A DNA stretch of 29,298 nucleotides, from contig DASZIT010000100.1 of assembly GCA_035948855.1 (NCBI GenBank), positions 1 to 29,298 on the forward strand, given 5' to 3'. The notes under the pieces are model-generated. The model was not told where the DNA came from, searched no databases, and was given only the letters and a program-made list of their open reading frames with translations. A program made the translations under genes and the position numbers. This DNA is from DASZIT01 sp035948855. GTDB lineage: Bacteria > Actinomycetota > Acidimicrobiia > Acidimicrobiales > RAAP-2. This document shows, one piece after another, positions 16,165-22,545 of this stretch. The first letter of the stretch is position 1, and every line of letters starts with the position of its first letter.

Positions 16165-17592
16165 TCAGACCGACTGCTTGCGCTTGCGGAGGAAACTCAC
16201 GAACTCGACGCCCTCCCGCAGCCTCCGCTTCATCACGTCGCGGTCGCGGAGCATCTCCGCGGAGATCTCCGCGATCTTGCCGGCCCGGAAGTAGAACTTG
16301 CGGTAGAACTCGTCCACCGAGTCGAACATCTCGGTCCGGTTGAGGTTGGGGTACGACAGCACCGCCGACTGGACGCCGTGCTCGTCGACCAGGCTGGCGT
16401 CATCGGTGGGCAACCACCCCTGCTCCTGCGCCTGGCGATACAACGCAGTGCCCGGGTAGGGGGCGGCGATAGAGACCTGGAGGGTTTTCGGGTTGATCTC
16501 CTTGGCGAAGCGGATGGTCTCCTGGATGGTCTCGGTGGTCTCGCCGGGCAGGCCCATGATGAAGGTCCCGTGGATGGTGATCCCCAGATCCCGGCAGTCC
16601 TTGGCGAATTGCCGGGCCCGCTCCACTTTCACCCCCTTCTTGATGTTGGTGAGGATCTCCTGGTTCCCCGACTCGAATCCCACCAGCAGGAGGCGGAGCC
16701 CGTTCTCCCGCATCACCTTCAGCGTCTCGTAGGGGACGTTGGCCTTGGCATTGCAGGACCACTCGAGGCCGAGACGGCCCATGCCCCGGGCGATGTCCTC
16801 GGCGCGTTCCCGGCTGTCGGTAAAGGTGTCGTCGTCGAAGAAGACCTCCTTCACTTCGGGGAAGTTGTCCTGGACGTACTCCATCTCGCCGAGGACATGG
16901 CCGACGCTTCGGGTCCGGTACCGGTGTCCGCCCACTGTCTGCGGCCACAGGCAGAAGGTGCACTGCGAACGGCAGCCCCGACCGGTGTAGAGCGAAAGGT
17001 AGGGGTGTTTCAGGTACCCGTTGTAGTAGTCCTCCACCCGGAGGTCGCGGCGGTAGACCTCGCTGACCCAAGGCAGCCGGTCCATGTCCTCCAGGACGGC
17101 GCGGTCGGGGGTGTGGGCCAGCGCCCCCCGGCTGTCCCGATAGGTGAGGCCGTCCACCTCATCGAATGGGCGGCCCTCGGCGATCTCCACCACGGTGAAG
17201 TCGTATTCCTCCCGAGCGACGAAGTCGATCGACGGTGAGGCCAGCAGCGATCCCTCCGGCTCGACCGCCACCTTGGCGCCGACGAAGCCGACACGCACAT
17301 CGGGGTTGCCCTGCTTCAGCGCCTCGGCCACCTTCACGTCACCGGGGAAGGAGGGGGAGCTCGAATGCATGACGATCAGGTCGTAGTCCTTGGCCACCGG
17401 CAAGACGTCCTCGAGCTCGAGGCCGGCCGGCGGGGCGTCGATCAACCGACTGCCGGGCACCAGCGCGGCCAGCTGGGCCAGCCAGGTCGGGTACCAGAAC
17501 GAGCGGACCTCGCGCTTGGCCTGGTAGCGGGAGCCGGCGCCGCCGTCGAACCCCTCATAGGAGGGAGGGTGAAGGAACAGGGTGCGCATCAT
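16165..17592 (-). CDS. hpnJ: Hopanoid biosynthesis radical SAM protein HpnJ
   Basis: A 475-residue B12-binding-type radical SAM enzyme. The sequence matches my memory of HpnJ along its length: an N-terminal stretch like LHPPSYEGFDGGAGSRYQ, RSFWYPTWLAQ, DAPPAGLELEDVL, VGFVGAKVAVEPE, then LYTGRGC and the iron-sulfur motif CRSQCTFC (Cys207, Cys211, Cys214), FFDDDTFTD, SCNAKANVP and HGTFIMGLPGET. Family knowledge: HpnJ acts with HpnI and HpnK to turn a glucosaminyl-type bacteriohopanetetrol head group into the cyclitol ether. The gene is directly preceded (2-nt gap) by an MGDG-synthase-like glycosyltransferase, so the two form an operon. No HpnI, HpnK or squalene-hopene cyclase gene is in the window. 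Start is ATG 17592, with a second ATG directly after it. Confidence 0.9.
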   Translation of the reverse strand: MMRTLFLHPPSYEGFDGGAGSRYQAKREVRSFWYPTWLAQLAALVPGSRLIDAPPAGLELEDVLPVAKDYDLIVMHSSSPSFPGDVKVAEALKQGNPDVRVGFVGAKVAVEPEGSLLASPSIDFVAREEYDFTVVEIAEGRPFDEVDGLTYRDSRGALAHTPDRAVLEDMDRLPWVSEVYRRDLRVEDYYNGYLKHPYLSLYTGRGCRSQCTFCLWPQTVGGHRYRTRSVGHVLGEMEYVQDNFPEVKEVFFDDDTFTDSRERAEDIARGMGRLGLEWSCNAKANVPYETLKVMRENGLRLLLVGFESGNQEILTNIKKGVKVERARQFAKDCRDLGITIHGTFIMGLPGETTETIQETIRFAKEINPKTLQVSIAAPYPGTALYRQAQEQGWLPTDDASLVDEHGVQSAVLSYPNLNRTEMFDSVDEFYRKFYFRAGKIAEISAEMLRDRDVMKRRLREGVEFVSFLRKRKQSV

Positions 17593-17594
17593 CG

Positions 17595-18773
17595 TCAGAG
17601 GACCTCCTCGGGTTGGTGGGCGGGGGTGGTGGCCCCGCCGGGTGCTGACAATTCGTCTTCGGGCACGCTCGGGAACACCCCGACCATGGCCAGGGCATTG
17701 GCGAACTCTTTGCCGAACCGATCGGGGTCAGGCCGGTTCGCCCCCGGCGGCGCCGAGCGCTCCAGGGCGCCGAGCGCGCAACGGACCAGGCGCTCGGGAT
17801 CGGCGTCGCAGACGTCGGCCTGGCCGAGTTCCAGCTCGTGCTGCACGTTGTCCCGCCCGTGCCCGGGCATGACATCGAGCAGCAGCAGCGGACGGTTCAC
17901 CACCCGCGCCTCACTGCAGGTGGTGGCCCCGGGGGTGGTGAGCACCAGATCGGCGGCCGCCATCAACGTTGGAATCTGGTCGGTGAACCGGAAGGGCACC
18001 ACCCGGGGTTGGCGACGCGCCACCTGGTCGAGGGCAACGGCCAGCGGCTCGTTGTAGCCGGCGACCACCAGCACGATGACCCCCTGGTCGGCGAGGGCCT
18101 CGGCCGTCTCCGCCAGCGGGCCAAGGCCCCAGCCACCCCCCATCACCAGAGCGCAGCGAGCCTCACCGTCGATCCCGAGTGAGGCGCGGGCGTTGGCCTG
18201 GGTCGGGGCTTGATGGAAGGCGGGGCGGACCGGGGCGGGGACGATGGCGATCGGGGCGCGGGGCACGTACCGGCGCACCGAGGCGGCCGCCGCCTCCGAG
18301 GTGACCAGGAAGAGATGGATGCCGTCGTGCACCCACAGGCTGTGCATGCAGACATCGGTGCACAGGGCCACGGTGGCCGGAGGCCTGGCCAAGCCGCCCG
18401 ACGACCCGAGCTTGGCGATGGCCGACGCACCGGTGGCGAAGGTGGAGACCAGCAGGTCGACCGGCTCCCGGGCCAGATGGTCGGCCAGGGCCGGGGCCAA
18501 CTTCTTGGTGGCCCCCCAGTCCACCAACCCGGCCAGGCGGCTGCCCGTGCGGAAGTGCGAGAAGTGGACGCCGTCGTAGAGGGTCGGGGTGTCCATGATG
18601 TGGCGGAATACCCAGTCCCCGGTCTTCCCGCTGAGGCGCCCGAGCATCGACATGCAATCGAAGACCCCGGTGGACCAGCCCATGTTCTCGAGGCTGTCGG
18701 CCACCACCTCGGTGACCACGTGATGTCCCATTCCGAGACTCCCGGTCAGCACCAGCGCGCGTGGTCGGCTCAC
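17595..18773 (-). CDS. MGDG-synthase/MurG-like glycosyltransferase (GT28-type) coupled to hpnJ
   Basis: A 392-residue GT-B glycosyltransferase. The N-terminal MGDG-synthase-type domain starts ALVLTGSLGMGHH (6-18) and includes ALCTDVCMHSLWVHDGIHLFLVTSEA (136-161), the pattern seen in diacylglycerol glycosyltransferases. The C-terminal GT28-like half has VMGGGWGLGPL (210-220) and the nucleotide-sugar motif TTPGATTCSEA (279-289). It probably transfers a sugar from a UDP-sugar to a membrane lipid. Because hpnJ follows after two bases, a hopanoid polyol is a plausible acceptor, in the place normally taken by the GT2 enzyme HpnI; this is inference. I chose GTG 18773 because GAGGAGAGG lies just upstream and the family N-terminus begins here; the open frame extends 21 codons further to 18836 without support. 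Confidence 0.85.
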   Translation of the reverse strand: MSRPRALVLTGSLGMGHHVVTEVVADSLENMGWSTGVFDCMSMLGRLSGKTGDWVFRHIMDTPTLYDGVHFSHFRTGSRLAGLVDWGATKKLAPALADHLAREPVDLLVSTFATGASAIAKLGSSGGLARPPATVALCTDVCMHSLWVHDGIHLFLVTSEAAAASVRRYVPRAPIAIVPAPVRPAFHQAPTQANARASLGIDGEARCALVMGGGWGLGPLAETAEALADQGVIVLVVAGYNEPLAVALDQVARRQPRVVPFRFTDQIPTLMAAADLVLTTPGATTCSEARVVNRPLLLLDVMPGHGRDNVQHELELGQADVCDADPERLVRCALGALERSAPPGANRPDPDRFGKEFANALAMVGVFPSVPEDELSAPGGATTPAHQPEEVL

Positions 18774-18837
18774 AACCTCTCCTCGGTCGGGGGCGGGCAA
18801 CTTCGGTCGGCGTAACCGATCTCGGCGGTCTCCCAAA

Positions 18838-18878
18838 AAGATACGACCTGCCCGCTGCGTACCCCAACGGGGAGTACG
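18838..18878 (-). promoter_or_regulatory. Candidate promoter with overlapping palindrome for the glycosyltransferase-hpnJ operon
   Basis: On the minus strand TTGGGG (18862-18867) and TATCTT (18838-18843) are separated by 18 bp, a plausible -35/-10 pair giving a leader of about 58 nt. The -35 sits inside a hairpin-like dyad at 18858-18878, where CGTAC plus CCC pairs with GGG plus GTACG, with one bulged base and a four-base loop. A dyad over the -35 suggests a repressor site, though the same dyad could be an RNA hairpin. Pattern evidence only. Confidence 0.35.
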
Positions 18879-18952
18879 GCAAACCCTCGGAAAGAGATCA
18901 GTCCGAGCCGCGCCTGGGTTCCTGGCTGAACACCCAAGTCATCACCGCGAAA

Positions 18953-18988
18953 CGGATGGGGATGTGACCACGCGGATGAGAATGTGAC
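18953..18988. repeat. Two 16-bp direct repeats with 20-bp period
   Basis: CGGATGGGGATGTGAC at 18953-18968 recurs as CGGATGAGAATGTGAC at 18973-18988, identical at 14 of 16 positions and spaced by exactly 20 bp (about two helical turns). It lies in the 242-bp non-coding gap between the thioesterase stop and the glycosyltransferase start. Read on the minus strand (GTCACATTCTCATCCG) it resembles the multiple terminal repeats bound by IS21/IS481-type transposases. No transposase gene is present, so it would be a remnant or a regulator-binding site. Confidence 0.6.
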
Positions 18989-19015
18989 GAGGCGAAGGTT
19001 CGTCCCCTCCGGCCT

Positions 19016-19822
19016 TCAGTCCCAGAGACGCACGCTCATCGACTGGCTGGCGGTGGCCAACAGTGACCCGGTCTCCGACCACAGGTAGCCGATTCCCTGG
19101 CCGTACCCGCCGGCCAGGGCTTGGATGTGGATGTCGCAGAGGACCCACTCGGTCGGCTCGAGGCTGACCACCCGCAGGGTGTTGTCGAGGCTGCGGGACA
19201 TCACCTGTCGGCCGATGGCCTGGGACAGCCCTCCGGTGACATAGTCGCCGAAGATGGCCAGAGTGGCCGCCGACGGTTCGAGATGCCCGGGTACCCGGGC
19301 CCACAGCGCGCTGTGGGCGTCGAAAGGCTCCGGGGGTCCGGCCGACAGCTCCTCGAACGACAGCCCCTTGGCCAGTCGGGTCTCGACCCGATCGAAGATG
19401 GTCGCGGTGGGGAACGGCAACCGGCGGGGCGGGCACTCATCGGGCGGAGGCACCTCGGGAGGGGTGACCCACACCCCGCCGATATCCATCGAGCCGGTGG
19501 TTCCGACGGCGCCGTTGACGGTGAGGATCTCCCTGCCCTCGACGTTGGCGACCACCCGTCCCTGGGTCACCCGCTTTCCGACCGCGGCCAGCGTGACCGT
19601 GAGATCGACAACCGCATCGGTGGGGGCATACGAGAGGTACTGCGCCGTCGCCCAGATGGTGGGCAGACCCGACGCCTCCTCCAGGGCGACCACCGCGGCC
19701 GCCAACCCGCACCCGCCGAACAGGAAGTTCCCCGGCGTGGTGAGCTCGGGGACGACCCGGAGCCGCCAGTGGAGGTCGTCCCCGATCGGCTCGATGCCCA
19801 AGAAGTGTCGGGCGTCGGTCAA
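19016..19822 (-). CDS. Acyl-CoA thioesterase family protein (double hotdog)
   Basis: A 268-residue protein with the layout of the actinobacterial TesB-like thioesterases. The first hotdog half contains FLFGGCGLAAAVVALEEASGLPTIWATAQYLSYAP, where the family has 'GG...A...A' in the central helix followed by a strand that ends in 'FL.P'. The second half (about 150-268) ends with YLWSETGSLLATASQSMSVRLW, the usual terminal strand 'G.L.A...Q.g..R'. It probably hydrolyses an acyl-CoA from the pathway of the upstream acyl-CoA dehydrogenase. It starts at TTG 19822 overlapping the dehydrogenase stop (TTGA), with GAGG/AGGA upstream, so translation is coupled. The chain length of the substrate is unknown. 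Confidence 0.85.
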   Translation of the reverse strand: MTDARHFLGIEPIGDDLHWRLRVVPELTTPGNFLFGGCGLAAAVVALEEASGLPTIWATAQYLSYAPTDAVVDLTVTLAAVGKRVTQGRVVANVEGREILTVNGAVGTTGSMDIGGVWVTPPEVPPPDECPPRRLPFPTATIFDRVETRLAKGLSFEELSAGPPEPFDAHSALWARVPGHLEPSAATLAIFGDYVTGGLSQAIGRQVMSRSLDNTLRVVSLEPTEWVLCDIHIQALAGGYGQGIGYLWSETGSLLATASQSMSVRLWD

Positions 19823-21027
19823 TTCCTCGGAACCTCCGACCAGGCCATCGCCTTGTCGGAGCGGACGTCACCCGGCAATCCAAGAATGCGCTCGCCCAGG
19901 ATGTTCCTCTGGATCTCCGAGGTGCCACCCTCGATGGAATTGGCCCGGGAGCGGAGGAACATCTTGCGGGACGAGCCGGCCGGCCCGACCAGCCCCAGTC
20001 CCTCCGACCGACGCATGGTGTAGTCGTAGTCCACCAGGCCACTGGGGCCGAGCAGGTAGATGCAGAGCTCGTAGATCCGCTTGTTGACCTCCGCGAACAT
20101 CAACTTGGCGATCGATCCCTCCGGTCCCGGGTTTCCCGCCTTCCGGTTCTGGCTGGCCCGCATGTTGGTGAATCGGAGCGCCTCGGACTCGATCCACGAC
20201 CGCATCAACCGGTCCCGATCCACCGGGTTCTGCCGGCCCGGCTCGGTCTGCCAGATGCGCACGGCCTCGGCGATGGATCCCGACCCCCGAGTCGGCGGCC
20301 CGGTCCCCCCGCCAATTGTCGTTCGCTCGTTGGAAAGGGTGGTCATCGCCACCCGCCAACCCTCGCCGACGTCCCCGATCCGATCGGTGTCCGGAACCCG
20401 AACCTCGGTGAGGTACACCTCGTTGAACTCCGCCTCACCGGTCATCTGCCGAAGCGGACGGACCTCCACACCCGGCGCGTGCATGTCCAGGGCAAAGTAG
20501 GTGAGGCCCTTGTGCTTGGGCACGTCGGGATCGGTGCGGGTCACCAGCATTCCCCGGTCGGCGATGTGGGCCAGGGTGTTCCACACCTTCTGTCCGGTGA
20601 TCACCCACTCGTCACCGTCGCGGATCGCCCGGGTGGCCAGACCGGCCAGGTCCGAGCCGGCGCCGGGCTCGCTGAAGAGCTGGCACCACGCCTCCTCGCC
20701 GGTGAAGGTCGGTCGCAACAACCGGGTCCGCAGTTCGTCGGACCCGTGGGTCACCATGGTCGGACCGGCCATGGTGAGCCCGAAGAATTCCCGCGCTCCG
20801 CTGGGCTGGGCCCCCGCCTCGGCCAGCCGCCGGTCGATCTCCCGCTGGACACCCGGGGCCAGCCCGAGACCTCCTCGGCCCTCCGGGAAGGACACCCAGG
20901 CCAAACCCAGGTCGAACTGCCGTCCACGGAACTTGTCGACCGGGGCCTGGGCGGGGTCCATCTCCTCCAGCAGTTCGGTGATCCGGTCTTCCACCAGGGA
21001 GCGTTCGTCGGCCATAGCCAAGAACAT
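19819..21027 (-). CDS. Acyl-CoA dehydrogenase (FadE type)
   Basis: A 402-residue FAD-dependent acyl-CoA dehydrogenase that introduces the alpha,beta double bond in an acyl-CoA. The first signature is LFSEPGAGSDLAGL, followed by WVITGQKVWNTLAHIADRGMLVTRTD. The second is near the C-terminus, RSRANSIEGGTSEIQRNILGERILGLP, where the Glu of EGGT is the likely catalytic base. Length and order fit the family of actinobacterial FadE proteins used in branched, cyclic or steroid-like acyl-CoA oxidation. ATG 21027 and ATG 21015 are both possible; the second (MADERS) is equally good, and neither has a clear Shine-Dalgarno. It is coupled to the downstream thioesterase and divergent from the SDR operon, with palindromes in between. 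Confidence 0.93.
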   Translation of the reverse strand: MFLAMADERSLVEDRITELLEEMDPAQAPVDKFRGRQFDLGLAWVSFPEGRGGLGLAPGVQREIDRRLAEAGAQPSGAREFFGLTMAGPTMVTHGSDELRTRLLRPTFTGEEAWCQLFSEPGAGSDLAGLATRAIRDGDEWVITGQKVWNTLAHIADRGMLVTRTDPDVPKHKGLTYFALDMHAPGVEVRPLRQMTGEAEFNEVYLTEVRVPDTDRIGDVGEGWRVAMTTLSNERTTIGGGTGPPTRGSGSIAEAVRIWQTEPGRQNPVDRDRLMRSWIESEALRFTNMRASQNRKAGNPGPEGSIAKLMFAEVNKRIYELCIYLLGPSGLVDYDYTMRRSEGLGLVGPAGSSRKMFLRSRANSIEGGTSEIQRNILGERILGLPGDVRSDKAMAWSEVPRN

Positions 21028-21044
21028 ACTTGGGTGGCGGCCGT

Positions 21045-21061
21045 GGTTGGCTGGGCCAACC
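21045..21061. promoter_or_regulatory. Perfect palindrome GGTTGGC-N3-GCCAACC (operator candidate)
   Basis: A 17-bp perfect inverted repeat with 7-bp arms and a three-base centre lies in the 78-bp divergent gap between the acyl-CoA dehydrogenase and the SDR gene, 17 bp from the dehydrogenase start. Its size and position are typical for a TetR- or GntR-type repressor controlling both operons. No such regulator gene is adjacent, so it would act from elsewhere. The motif does not match the KstR or KstR2 consensus as I recall them. Confidence 0.6.
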
Positions 21062-21069
21062 GGAAGCTA

Positions 21070-21081
21070 CTGTCAGGACAG
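21070..21081. promoter_or_regulatory. Second dyad CTGTC-AG-GACAG
   Basis: A 12-bp dyad with 5-bp arms lies eight bases to the right of the 17-bp palindrome and 24 bases before the SDR start. It may be a second half of a composite control region. A chance dyad of this size is not improbable, so support is weaker than for its neighbour. Confidence 0.35.
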
Positions 21082-21105
21082 CCGGCGACGAGGGGGGATC
21101 TGGAC

Positions 21106-21960
21106 ATGGCGGTCGAACAGAGCGTGCACCCCACACCCAACGACAGTCCCCCGTTGACCGCCGAGACCCAGGGCAACGCCATCGGTCGCGGCCGGTTGGT
21201 CGGCCGTCGCATCCTGATCATGGGGGGCGGCCAGCGCCGCGAGGGCCTCGACGATCCACCGGTGGGCAACGGCCGGGCCATGGCGGTGCTGTTCGCTCGG
21301 GAGGGTGCCTCCATCGGGGTGGCCGACATCGACGACGCCAGCGCGGAGGAGACCGCCGAGTTGGTCCGACAGGAAGGCGCGGCCGTCACCGTGCAGGTCG
21401 GCGACGCCGCCGAGGAGGCCGACGTGGCCGCCATCATCGCCGGTACCGAGAAGGACCTCGGAGGTATCGACGGGCTGGTCCTCAACGTCGGGATCGGGGC
21501 CGGCTTCCTGCTGGCCGGCACCACCGTGAAGCAGTGGGACCATGTGATGGCCGTCAACGTCCGCTCCCAATTCCTGGGGTGCAAGCTCGGGCTGGCGGCG
21601 ATGGCCGGCGGCGGGTCGATCGTGATGATCGGCTCGGTGGCCTCCCGGGAGGTCCTCCCCTATCCGGTCTACGGGGCATCGAAGGCGGCCCTCGAGTCAC
21701 TCTGCCGGCAGTCGGCCGTCGAAGGGGCGCCGAAGGTTCGCACCAACCTCGTCCTCCCCGGTCTGATGGACACCGCTCTCGGGCGATCGGCGTCGGCGGC
21801 CAATCCGGGGCGGGCCCGGGTGAAGATCCCCGCCCGCCGCCAGGGCACGGCCTGGGAAGTCGGCTATGCCTCCTTGTTCCTCCTCTCCGACGAGGCCTCC
21901 TACATCACCGGTCAGAGCCTGATCGTCGACGGCGGCTTGACCATTGGTCCCCGGGCATGA
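21106..21960 (+). CDS. Short-chain dehydrogenase/reductase (SDR)
   Basis: A 284-residue NAD(P)-dependent oxidoreductase with a Rossmann fold. The catalytic triad is Ser177 (MIGSVAS), Tyr189 and Lys193 (YGASK). The strand-4 motif is LNVG (126-129) and the C-terminal VDGG (274-277) is typical. The Gly-rich loop is unusual: after ILIMGGGQ there are about ten extra residues (RREGLDDPPV) before GNGRAMAVLFAREGA. It resembles SDRs with a 'GxGNGRA.AVLFAREGA' start but carries a longer loop. It probably oxidises or reduces a hydroxy/keto intermediate of the local acyl-CoA or lactone pathway. I chose ATG 21106 because GAGGGGGG lies eight bases upstream; the frame is open further left but only antisense to the acyl-CoA dehydrogenase. 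The next gene overlaps by ATGA. Confidence 0.9.
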   Translation: MAVEQSVHPTPNDSPPLTAETQGNAIGRGRLVGRRILIMGGGQRREGLDDPPVGNGRAMAVLFAREGASIGVADIDDASAEETAELVRQEGAAVTVQVGDAAEEADVAAIIAGTEKDLGGIDGLVLNVGIGAGFLLAGTTVKQWDHVMAVNVRSQFLGCKLGLAAMAGGGSIVMIGSVASREVLPYPVYGASKAALESLCRQSAVEGAPKVRTNLVLPGLMDTALGRSASAANPGRARVKIPARRQGTAWEVGYASLFLLSDEASYITGQSLIVDGGLTIGPRA

Positions 21961-22538
21961 CCCCCGGTCCCCGCATCCCACCGCTGCCGCCCGAGGAGCG
22001 CTCCGACGAGATCAAGGCGATCCTCGACGGGGGCATCGGAACCGGCCATGTGCTCGGGGATCTGAACCTGTTCCCGACCCTGGCCCGCAACCCCCGGCTG
22101 TTCCGGAAATGGCTGCCGTTCGGTGGTTACCTGCTGGCCGGGGGGACCCTCCCGGCCCGGGACCGGGAGTTGCTGATCCTGCGGACCGCGGCGAGGTGCA
22201 GGACCTCCTACGAGTGGAGCCATCACGTGGTCATCGCCCGGGGGGAAGGCATCGACCAGTCGACCATCGACCGGGTGCTCCACGGCCCGGACGCCGACGG
22301 TTGGTCGGCCCACGACGCCGCCCTCCTCCGCGCCGTCGATGAGCTCCACGACACCGCCACCGTCGGCGACGACACCTGGGCGGCGTTGGCCGAGGACTAC
22401 GACCCGGCCCAGCTGATCGAGACGACCATGCTGATCGGTCAGTACCACATGGTGGCGTTCGCCCTCAATGCCTGCGGGGTCGAGCTCGACGAGGGCTGTG
22501 AGCCGTTGCCGGTTTGGTTCCTCGAGCCCGGATCCTGA
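21957..22538 (+). CDS. Carboxymuconolactone decarboxylase (AhpD-like) family protein
   Basis: A 193-residue all-helical protein of the CMD/AhpD superfamily. The family motif is ELLILRTAARCRTSYEWSHHVVIARGEG (71-98), with the usual Glu71, RTA and YEW..H pattern. The CxxC of peroxidase-active AhpD is absent, so alkylhydroperoxidase activity is unlikely. Relatives include 4-carboxymuconolactone decarboxylase and many uncharacterised proteins next to SDR and acyl-CoA genes. ATG 21957 overlaps the SDR stop (ATGA), so the two are translationally coupled and likely act in one pathway. The convergent FHA-ABC gene ends only 7 nt away. Confidence 0.9.
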   Translation: MTPGPRIPPLPPEERSDEIKAILDGGIGTGHVLGDLNLFPTLARNPRLFRKWLPFGGYLLAGGTLPARDRELLILRTAARCRTSYEWSHHVVIARGEGIDQSTIDRVLHGPDADGWSAHDAALLRAVDELHDTATVGDDTWAALAEDYDPAQLIETTMLIGQYHMVAFALNACGVELDEGCEPLPVWFLEPGS

Positions 22539-22545
22539 GAAAGGC

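Noticed and set aside
16165..18773. Full hopanoid biosynthesis cluster
   Set aside because: Only HpnJ and a glycosyltransferase are present; there is no squalene-hopene cyclase, HpnH, HpnG, HpnI or HpnK in the window.
18840..19015. Intact insertion sequence between the hopanoid operon and the thioesterase
   Set aside because: The gap is too short and has no transposase frame; at most a remnant end is present.
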